Of a stretch of DNA of 22,125 bases, positions 16,835-22,125 are shown piece by piece. The position numbers were made by a program, and so were the translations under genes. Source of the stretch: Peptococcaceae bacterium (GTDB taxonomy: Bacteria > Bacillota > DSM-521 > Neomoorellales > Neomoorellaceae); assembly GCA_003509545.1 (NCBI GenBank), contig DOLC01000034.1, forward strand, positions 1 through 22,125, read 5' to 3'. Every line of letters starts with the position of its first letter. The first letter of the stretch is position 1. The notes under the pieces were generated by a model. That model was not told where the DNA came from. It worked only from the letters and a program-made list of their open reading frames with translations, and did no database searches.

Positions 16835-16870
16835 AACCGGACGTAGGGCCCCTGGCCCCGCGTCCGGTTT
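16835..16870 (+). terminator. Strong hairpin, probable end of the acyl-CoA operon
   Basis: AACCGGACG (16835-16843) pairs with CGTCCGGTT (16861-16869), with an inner GGGCC/GGCCC stem, giving a long GC-rich hairpin. The following T run is short (TTT then A), so termination is plausible but not textbook. It sits between the MFS gene and the YjiH-family gene. Confidence 0.65.
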
Positions 16871-16973
16871 AGACCGGGCAATTTAGTGAACGATTTCTCT
16901 TATTCATCCGGCCGGCCATCATACATTTGCTTTCTGACCGATATGCGCTGGCGGAACTAGGAGGTTTTGAGGA

Positions 16974-18257
16974 ATGAGTCCCGTATCCAGGTATATCTTG
17001 TACAACCTGCTGGGCATCTTCTTGTTTTTCGTCCCAATCAGCCTGCGGGGGAGCAGCTCCATCCCCCTTGACCACCTGGTAACCGGTTTGATCCGTGTTC
17101 TGCCCGGAGCCGCACCTCTGGTGGCGCTGGTACTCATTGTAGCTGGCGCAATTCAGCCCTTTTACGACGGGAGCTGGAGACACGACTTTACCGGCAAAAT
17201 ATTTGCCGCTATCAAGCTATGCAGTATCCCCCTCGGCATAATGGCGTTCCTGCGGATCGGCCCGGAATGGCTGCTGCAACCGGACATGCTCCCTTTCCTC
17301 TTCGAAAAGATCTGCATACCCCTGGGGTTTATCGTCCCCATCGGTGGAGCGTTCTTGACCTTTATCATCAACTACGGCCTGCTGGAAACGGTGAGCACCG
17401 TCATGCGACCCGTTATGCGCTCCCTGTGGCGCCTGCCGGGCAGGGCCGCCATTAACGCAGTCGCTTCCTTCATCGGCAGCTTCTCCATCGGCATGTTCCT
17501 TACCAATCGTTTGCTCAAAGAGGGAAAGTATACGGTTAGGGAGGCAGCCATTATTATCACAGGGTTTTCTACCGTGTCCGTAACCTTCATGGTTATAGTG
17601 GCCAAGACACTGGGATTAATGCCGTTATGGAATACCTTTTTCTGGAGCGCTTTCGTTGTAACCTATGTAGTTACCGCCGTTACGGCCCGCATACCGCCGT
17701 TAAGCACCCTTCCGGACGTGTATATCGGACCGCCTTCGCCTGAAGAAGGTAAGACCGGCAGCTTGTGGCGGAATGCCATCAACAGCGGGCTAGAGCAGGC
17801 TTCCAGGGCGGGTAGCTTATGGTACCATATGGGCCTCAATTTTAGGGACGCAGTCTTCATGGCAATGCGCTTCTTACCGGTCGCCATGCCTGTAGGCCTG
17901 GCCGCTCTTGTCCTTGCTAAGATGACGCCGGTGTTCGATATCCTTGGGTATGTTTTCTATCCCTTCTGTGCCGTTCTCGGCCTACCGGAACCTCTCCTGG
18001 TGGCCAAAGCATGCGCCATCGCCATGGCCGAGATGTTCATTCCCAACTCTATAGTCGCCTCAGCAGGTGCCCCGCTTGTTGCCAGGTTTGTCGTTGGTGT
18101 GGTCTCGATCTCGACCATCCTGTTTTTCGCCGGGACTATTCCTATTGTAGTTGCAACCGATGTGAGGCTTTCCATGGGAAAAATCCTCGCGATCATGGTG
18201 GAGCGTATCATACTATCCCTAATCCTTGCCGGGTTGATCGGTAGGATTCTGTTCTAG
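16974..18257 (+). CDS. YjiH-family membrane protein with nucleoside-recognition (Gate) domain
   Basis: 427 residues, strongly hydrophobic, with about 10-11 membrane segments. The opening (YILYNLLGIFLFFVPISLRG) and SFIGSFSIGMFLTNRLLKEGKYT, followed by ITGFSTVSVTFMVIVAKTLG, match the YjiH family, which carries the Gate (nucleoside recognition-like) domain. The transported substrate is not established for the family. ATG at 16974 follows TAGGAGG. It is on the same strand as the acyl-CoA operon but separated by about 256 bp holding a terminator-like hairpin, so it may be independent or a read-through member. Confidence 0.85.
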   Translation: MSPVSRYILYNLLGIFLFFVPISLRGSSSIPLDHLVTGLIRVLPGAAPLVALVLIVAGAIQPFYDGSWRHDFTGKIFAAIKLCSIPLGIMAFLRIGPEWLLQPDMLPFLFEKICIPLGFIVPIGGAFLTFIINYGLLETVSTVMRPVMRSLWRLPGRAAINAVASFIGSFSIGMFLTNRLLKEGKYTVREAAIIITGFSTVSVTFMVIVAKTLGLMPLWNTFFWSAFVVTYVVTAVTARIPPLSTLPDVYIGPPSPEEGKTGSLWRNAINSGLEQASRAGSLWYHMGLNFRDAVFMAMRFLPVAMPVGLAALVLAKMTPVFDILGYVFYPFCAVLGLPEPLLVAKACAIAMAEMFIPNSIVASAGAPLVARFVVGVVSISTILFFAGTIPIVVATDVRLSMGKILAIMVERIILSLILAGLIGRILF

Positions 18258-18431
18258 CGCATTTCTACCGGTGATCTGCGTTCATGCATGGGTCAATACA
18301 TGCCGGCAAACTTAGTCTATGTTTGGTTCTGGCGCCAACGGATCTGTTGCCGCACTCGTTGTAGACTATTAGGGCAATGAGACCAGAAAAGGACTAACCC
18401 ATAATAGCCGGCGCATTTTTACTGCCAAACT

Positions 18432-18655
18432 GCGGATCAGCCTACGGCTCAGCCCCGGGCTCGGGCGGGGTTCCCGGCCTATTCGGCATCCTCTCTTCAG
18501 AAGTCGGCCTCGGACTTCCCGTCCTCGGCCCCGCCCTCCCTCCTCTGCTTCGCCAAGGCTGCTTTGCTCCTCGGACCAAATCCCTCGCTCGGAACAAATG
18601 CCGGCCCGTTATTTTCCTTCTTCTGTAGGTGCCGCTCGGCGGCATGGGTGTCTAC
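18432..18655 (-). repeat. GC-rich structured repeat, copy 1
   Basis: About 224 bp strongly similar to 21681-21907 in the same orientation. Read on the minus strand it begins GTAGACA and contains a GCCG...CGGC hairpin, TTTGGTCCGAGG, CAGCCTTGGCGAAG, and a symmetrical GGCC-GA-GGAC-GGGAA-GTCC-GA-GGCC hairpin (18530-18506). It ends with GGCCGGGAACCCC and a small terminal hairpin (AGCC-GTA-GGCT). The unit overlaps the 3' end of the cysteine-desulfurase-like gene and supplies its stop codon. No transposase lies nearby. Confidence 0.88.
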
Positions 18656-19792
18656 GGAAATATCCCGCAGGGCCGCCAGAAGGGCGTCGATATCCTCCCG
18701 GGTGTTAAAATAGCCCAGGCCTATCCTTACCGCCCCCCGGTCTAAAGTTCCCAAGCTGCGATGGGCGCAAGGCGAGCAGTGTAGCCCAGAGCGGACCATG
18801 ATGCCATAGACCTCGTCCAGCACATAAGCGACTTCACCGGCGCTCACCCCTGGTAGATTAAAGGACACCACCCCGATCTTCCGTCTTGCATCAAGGGGCC
18901 CGTATATTTCGATACCCGGTACGGTCTTTAAGCCTTCATGCAGATAACCCAGGAGTTCCAGCTCTTTTTGACGGATGTTTTCCACCCCGGTTTCCAGCAA
19001 GAATTCCACCGCTGCCTTCAGGCCCGCCAGACCTACTACATTCTGGGTACCCGCCTCATAACGATCAGGCAAAACCCGGGGCTGTTCTTCTAGCGCCGAC
19101 TCGCTCCCTGTTCCTCCTTCGATGAGGGGTTCCGGCTCAAACCCTTCCCGGATATATAAACCGCCCGTCCCTTGAGGCCCCATCAACCCTTTATGACCGG
19201 TAAAGGCCAAAAGATCGATATTCATGGCCTCCACATCAATGGGATAGGCCCCTGCTGTCTGGGCGGCATCCACCAGAAAAGCAATACCCTTCTTCCGGGC
19301 CATTTTCCCTACTTCCTCCAACGGCATTAAGGCCCCAGTAACGTTGGAGGCGTGGAGCATGACTATCATTTTGGTCTCCGGCCGGATAGCTTCCTCCAAA
19401 TCCCGTAAGTTAAAGGGTCCTCCTGAAGGGCAGGGAAGGGCGGTGAGCTTTAGGCCTTTCTCCCGTTCCAATCGTTTAAGGGGCCGCCAGACTGCATTAT
19501 GCTCCAGGGAAGTCGTTATAACATGATCGCCCTCTTTAAGCAAGCCTTTGATAGCCAAATTTAAGGCTTCTGTAACGTTAAAGGTAAAAATGATGCGGCT
19601 TGCATCTTGAACGTTGAATAAGCGGCCCAGATTGCTGCGGGCTTCATACAGAACCCTATCCGCTTCTAATGCCAGCTTATAAGCCCCTCTACCCGCGCTA
19701 ACTCCTATACGGCGCATATAATCATTCATGGCCTCATACACCCTGGAGGGCTTGGGAAAGGAGGTAGCCGCATTATCCAGATAGATGGCCAT
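18497..19792 (-). CDS. Cysteine desulfurase-like PLP enzyme (TIGR01977 type) with repeat-encoded C-terminal tail
   Basis: 431 residues. Class V aminotransferase features: YLDNAATSFPKP at the N-terminus, SLEHNAV with the PLP-stacking His98, DAAQTAG with Asp175, FTGHKG with the PLP-linking Lys201, and SGLHCSPCAHRSLGT with the likely persulfide Cys339. These match the cysteine desulfurase family TIGR01977. The enzyme would release sulfur from cysteine to a carrier. Residues 380-431 (VDTHAAERH...KSEADF) are encoded by the GC-rich repeat copy 1; without them the protein has about 379 residues, the usual family length. ATG at 19792 follows AAAGGTGA; an in-frame GTG at 19819 is less likely. It is downstream of the HAD gene on the same strand but separated by a terminator hairpin. 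Confidence 0.9.
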   Translation of the reverse strand: MAIYLDNAATSFPKPSRVYEAMNDYMRRIGVSAGRGAYKLALEADRVLYEARSNLGRLFNVQDASRIIFTFNVTEALNLAIKGLLKEGDHVITTSLEHNAVWRPLKRLEREKGLKLTALPCPSGGPFNLRDLEEAIRPETKMIVMLHASNVTGALMPLEEVGKMARKKGIAFLVDAAQTAGAYPIDVEAMNIDLLAFTGHKGLMGPQGTGGLYIREGFEPEPLIEGGTGSESALEEQPRVLPDRYEAGTQNVVGLAGLKAAVEFLLETGVENIRQKELELLGYLHEGLKTVPGIEIYGPLDARRKIGVVSFNLPGVSAGEVAYVLDEVYGIMVRSGLHCSPCAHRSLGTLDRGAVRIGLGYFNTREDIDALLAALRDISVDTHAAERHLQKKENNGPAFVPSEGFGPRSKAALAKQRREGGAEDGKSEADF

Positions 19793-19805
19793 CGCTTTCA
19801 CCTTT

Positions 19806-19843
19806 CTTAAGAAAGCCACGGGCCAAGTATTTTGACCCGTGGC
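19806..19843 (-). terminator. Intrinsic terminator after the HAD gene
   Basis: Minus strand: GCCACGGGTCAA (19843-19832) pairs with TTGGCCCGTGGC (19826-19815), a 12-bp stem with one G-T pair and a 5-nt loop, followed by TTTCTT. It lies 41 bp after the HAD stop and just ahead of the cysteine desulfurase start, so it would end or attenuate the DUF169-DUF134-HAD transcript. Confidence 0.85.
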
Positions 19844-19884
19844 GGAGAATATAATAATCCGGAGATTCCTCTGGTACTCTTCCC

Positions 19885-20337
19885 CTACGGCCGCAGGGTG
19901 GCCACAGCCCGCTGGGGCTTAAGAAGAAAATCTAAAGCCGCTATAATGTGGGGGAAGACGACATCGGCAGCCAAGATCGCGCTGATAGCCGCGCCTTCTT
20001 CCCCTAAAACCGCTAAGCCTAGAGCCGCCTTTTGCAGCATCAAGGCATCATTGCGGCCGTTGCCGATGGCCGCCGTCTGCCCGGCCCCCAGGTCCTCCAC
20101 CAGCCGCGCCTTATCGGCCCCGCCCTCCCGGGGATTCACCTGCACCAGCTCTACCGGTAACTTGGCGCATTCCCTACCCGCGCTCCCAAAGGTGTCGGCG
20201 GTAAAGACGTAAAGGGCAGCCTTACGGCTTAAATCCTCCAGCCTCTCTTTCACCCCTGGGAGCAAAGTGCCATCCAGGGCCAGGGTGCCGTTAAAGTCCA
20301 GGACTATATGGTTAATGACGATCTCACGGCCGGGCAA
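19885..20337 (-). CDS. Small HAD-family hydrolase (soluble P-type ATPase-like phosphatase)
   Basis: About 150 residues. HAD motifs are complete: motif I DFNGTLALDG (nucleophile Asp14), motif II FTADT, the conserved Lys of GGADKARLVEDLG, and motif IV GNGRNDALML. No cap domain is visible, as in the small 'soluble P-type ATPase' HAD group; the substrate is unknown. The listed start is TTG at 20337, 1 bp past the DUF134 stop, implying translational coupling. Relatives commonly begin with a sequence like IDxPGRE, and here LLKIDLPGRE can be read in frame, so a CTG at about 20349-20352 after GGAGGGAG is an alternative. Third gene of a DUF169-DUF134-HAD unit. Confidence 0.85.
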   Translation of the reverse strand: MPGREIVINHIVLDFNGTLALDGTLLPGVKERLEDLSRKAALYVFTADTFGSAGRECAKLPVELVQVNPREGGADKARLVEDLGAGQTAAIGNGRNDALMLQKAALGLAVLGEEGAAISAILAADVVFPHIIAALDFLLKPQRAVATLRP

Positions 20338-20338
20338 A

Positions 20339-20797
20339 TCAATCTTCAGCAGGGGGAGCTCCCTCCTCCCACCCGCAGCGGCACCGGCGGCGGAACGGAC
20401 CGGCCGCCAACCTCTTTCGGCAGTGGGGGCACTCCATCCCTGCGCCCTCTTCGCCCTCGTCCATGGCCCATTCGCGGCCGCAAAACCGGCAACGTACCTT
20501 CTCGGGACTCAGGCGGAAGCAGCCCCCCTCCACTTTGATAGCTTTCCCGTTGATCAGGGCCTCGGCAATCTTGGCCCGGGCCGAATTAAGAATACGGAAA
20601 AAAGTGGGACGGGAAACTTCCATGCGGGCGGCACAGTCTTCCTGTTCCAGCCCCTCCAGGTCTTTCAGGCGGATGGCTTCCAGTTCTTCCACGGCCAGGG
20701 TCACCTCTTCCAGCTCGTGGAGAGGCACTCCCGCGGGTTTAAAGTAAGTGGTTTGGGGCAAGAACTCTACCCTGCGATACTTGGGCGGTCGAGGCAT
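20339..20797 (-). CDS. DUF134-family protein with helix-turn-helix and zinc-ribbon
   Basis: 152 residues. It begins MPRPPKYRRVEFLP, typical of DUF134 (PF02001), followed by EEVTLAVEELEAIRLKDLEGL and a sigma-70 region 4-like helix-turn-helix (QEDCAARMEVSRPTFFRILN, about residues 52-71). The C-terminal part has paired cysteines (CRFCGREW, CPHCRKRL, CRCGW) suggestive of a zinc ribbon. It probably binds DNA; its target is unknown. ATG at 20797 lies 3 bp after the DUF169 stop, and its own stop abuts the HAD start, so the three are likely one operon. Confidence 0.9.
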   Translation of the reverse strand: MPRPPKYRRVEFLPQTTYFKPAGVPLHELEEVTLAVEELEAIRLKDLEGLEQEDCAARMEVSRPTFFRILNSARAKIAEALINGKAIKVEGGCFRLSPEKVRCRFCGREWAMDEGEEGAGMECPHCRKRLAAGPFRRRCRCGWEEGAPPAED

Positions 20798-20800
20798 GTT

Positions 20801-21574
20801 CTATTTTCCTTCCTCAAGGTCTTCGGGCTTCAGGGTATAGGCCGGAACCATACTCGGAGTCCAGTTCATGAAAGGCCCAACCGGGTAAACCTGCCCGGCA
20901 GCCATCTGGAGGCTTTCCAGATTTTCTATCAAAGTTTCAAAGAAACTGAAGGGCAGGGCAAAGAGGAGCTCATCCTTCTGGGTGCCGCCAAAGGTGCGGT
21001 CGCCGGCGCAGGGAAAACCGATTACCGGCTTCTGTTCGCCCAGGGCATACCCAATGCAGGAGCAGAGGGCGGCTTCCGCCACCGTGTCGGCCTTGACGGC
21101 CTCACCGGTTTCAAACAGGGTGGCATGGATGAGCCGCATAATCTGGGCGGGATTGCCGTAAATGACCACTACCTCGGGGTCCACTTCTTTAAACCCAGCT
21201 AAGGGGCCTACGTAAATGCCTTCATAAAGCCTGCCCTTGTCCCCCAACTTATATGTGTTGGCCATGAACTTGCGACCCGCTTCCAGGTCGGCCACATAAC
21301 GGCCTACGGCCGCCTGTCCGGTGGTAAACCGGGCCGGCGTTTTGATCAGTCCCGTACATGCAGCTCCGATGGCGCAGATCATCAGGTCCGGGGTTCCAGA
21401 AGCAAATTTGCCCTGATACCGCGCCTGGCAGACCAACTGGCATATGTTTACCTTCCAGTTGTAAGGGCGGCGCGGCAGTTCCTCTTTGCGGCGGTACATT
21501 TTCACCCCAACCGGTTGCGTATCCAACCGTAGGAGCTCCATCAACCGCTGCACGAAAAGGGCGGTCTCGGCCAT
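20801..21574 (-). CDS. DUF169-family protein
   Basis: 257 residues. Features such as LDTQPVGVKMYRRKEELP, CQLVCQARYQGK, CAIGAACTGL, YVGPLAGF, PEVVVIYGNPAQIMRLIH, CSCIGYALGEQKPVIGFPCAGDR and ELLFALPF identify it as DUF169 (PF02596-like). The several conserved cysteines suggest metal or cofactor binding, but the function is unknown. ATG at 21574 is chosen because GGGAGAGGAGAG lies 7 nt upstream; the frame is open to 21655, but the extra residues do not fit the family. First gene of the DUF169-DUF134-HAD unit. Confidence 0.88.
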   Translation of the reverse strand: MAETALFVQRLMELLRLDTQPVGVKMYRRKEELPRRPYNWKVNICQLVCQARYQGKFASGTPDLMICAIGAACTGLIKTPARFTTGQAAVGRYVADLEAGRKFMANTYKLGDKGRLYEGIYVGPLAGFKEVDPEVVVIYGNPAQIMRLIHATLFETGEAVKADTVAEAALCSCIGYALGEQKPVIGFPCAGDRTFGGTQKDELLFALPFSFFETLIENLESLQMAAGQVYPVGPFMNWTPSMVPAYTLKPEDLEEGK

Positions 21575-21680
21575 CTCTTTACTCTCCTCTCCCTGCAGTT
21601 TTAGTAAGGGGCGATCCCCGTCTACCCCGAAAATAACTTCTCTCCAGGCCGGCATTGTTTTCGCTCGCTAAGTGGTCCTC

Positions 21681-21907
21681 GCGGGTCAACCTAAGGCTTA
21701 AAGCCTCGGGCTCGGCCGGGGTTCCCGGCCTATTCAGCATCCTTGCTTCAGAGGCCGGCCTCGGACTTCCCGTCCTCGGCCCCGCCCTCCCTCCTCGGCT
21801 TCGCCAAGGCTGCTGGGCCCCTCGGACCAAATCGCTCGCGAGGGAGAAATGCCGGCCCGTTGGTTTCATCCTTCTGCTGGTGCCGCGCAGACGGCATGTA
21901 TGTCTAC
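21681..21907 (-). repeat. GC-rich structured repeat, copy 2
   Basis: About 227 bp, closely similar over its length to copy 1 (18432-18655) and in the same orientation. It keeps the GTAGACA start, GCCG/CGGC hairpin, TTTGGTCCGAGG, CAGCCTTGGCGAAG and the GGCC-GA-GGAC-GGGAA-GTCC-GA-GGCC hairpin. It has a different terminal hairpin (AGGCT-TTA-AGCCT, formed around 21691-21705). It lies about 107 bp upstream of the DUF169 start. Confidence 0.88.
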
Positions 21908-21995
21908 CCCCTAAATATATCCTATCGGCTCCGGGCCCGTCTAGTACCATGCACCCTGAGTTATCCCCTGTTTTTGCAGAGCAGGCCTGCTTGGG

Positions 21996-22125
21996 CTTGG
22001 AAGCGAGCGAACAAGCCTTCGCGGCTAGCCAAACTTAGGCTTGGCGAAAGGCGGAGGCAGGCCCGAGGCCACGGATGGCCGAGGCCGGCAACTGAGACAG
22101 GAGGCTTAAATCCTGCCGGGAAGCC
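21996..22125 (+). repeat. GC-rich structured repeat, divergent inverted copy 3 (runs off the window)
   Basis: In the opposite orientation to copies 1 and 2, the plus strand shows the same order of landmarks: GCGAGCGA (22003-22010), TTGGCGAA (22041-22048), GA-GGCC-ACGGAT-GGCC-GA (22065-22082), GGCCGGC, CTGAGACAGGA, and GCCGGGAAGCC at the very end. Sequence similarity is modest, but the spacing and paired elements agree, including a compensatory change in the central hairpin. Confidence 0.6.

Noticed and set aside
18442..18645. Minus-strand small frame in repeat copy 1, similar to one in copy 2 (21579-21950)
   Set aside because: The two frames resemble each other (Arg/Gly/Pro-rich) only because the repeat DNA is nearly identical. 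Copy 1 overlaps the cysteine desulfurase in another frame, and no known domain or ribosome binding site supports coding.
20267..21202. 311-codon plus-strand open frame
   Set aside because: It is antisense to the DUF134 and DUF169 genes, which have clear family motifs. High GC content explains the long shadow frame.

Overview
The window looks like a chromosomal segment of an anaerobic, possibly thermophilic, Clostridia-type Firmicute, perhaps a Moorella or Thermanaeromonas relative. This is inferred from Gram-positive-type ribosome binding sites, many GTG/TTG starts, sigma-54 control of an acyl-CoA operon, an Rpn-family gene, and the DUF134 and DUF169 genes. No rRNA or tRNA gene is present to fix the taxonomy.

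Left region (1-4160). A truncated phosphonate-type substrate-binding lipoprotein runs off the left edge. It is followed by two convergent genes, a dynamin-like GTPase (+) and a CPA-type cation/proton antiporter (-), whose stop codons are 2 bp apart. Each gene has its own leader with a recognisable fluoride (crcB-type) riboswitch: an aptamer with a pseudoknot, an overlapping intrinsic terminator, and a good sigma-A promoter just upstream. Fluoride control of an antiporter fits known riboswitch regulons. A fluoride riboswitch in front of a dynamin-like GTPase is unexpected and is the main candidate here for a new biological connection.

Middle left (4160-5860). An Rpn-family PD-(D/E)XK nuclease/transposase-like gene carries eight in-frame 12-bp repeats. 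It is followed by the 3' remnant of an IS256-family transposase.

Centre (5860-16870). A minus-strand pair, a small TIGR04076-like protein and a PAS sigma-54 activator, is divergent from a plus-strand operon: family I CoA-transferase, two acyl-CoA dehydrogenases, EtfB/FixA, EtfA/FixB, FixC, FixX and an MFS carrier. A near-perfect -24/-12 promoter and palindromic candidate activator sites precede the CoA-transferase. The operon reads as a module that imports an organic acid, activates it by CoA transfer, oxidises (or reduces) the acyl-CoA, and handles the electrons through FixABCX. The second dehydrogenase has Asp where the catalytic Glu is expected. A strong hairpin ends the operon, and a YjiH-family membrane protein follows.

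Right region (18258-22125). A minus-strand cluster encodes DUF169, DUF134, a small HAD phosphatase and, after a strong terminator hairpin, a cysteine-desulfurase-like enzyme. Two direct copies of a roughly 225-bp GC-rich repeat flank the cluster, and a third divergent, inverted copy lies at the window end. The repeats look structured and show one compensatory base-pair change. One copy supplies the last 52 codons of the cysteine desulfurase.
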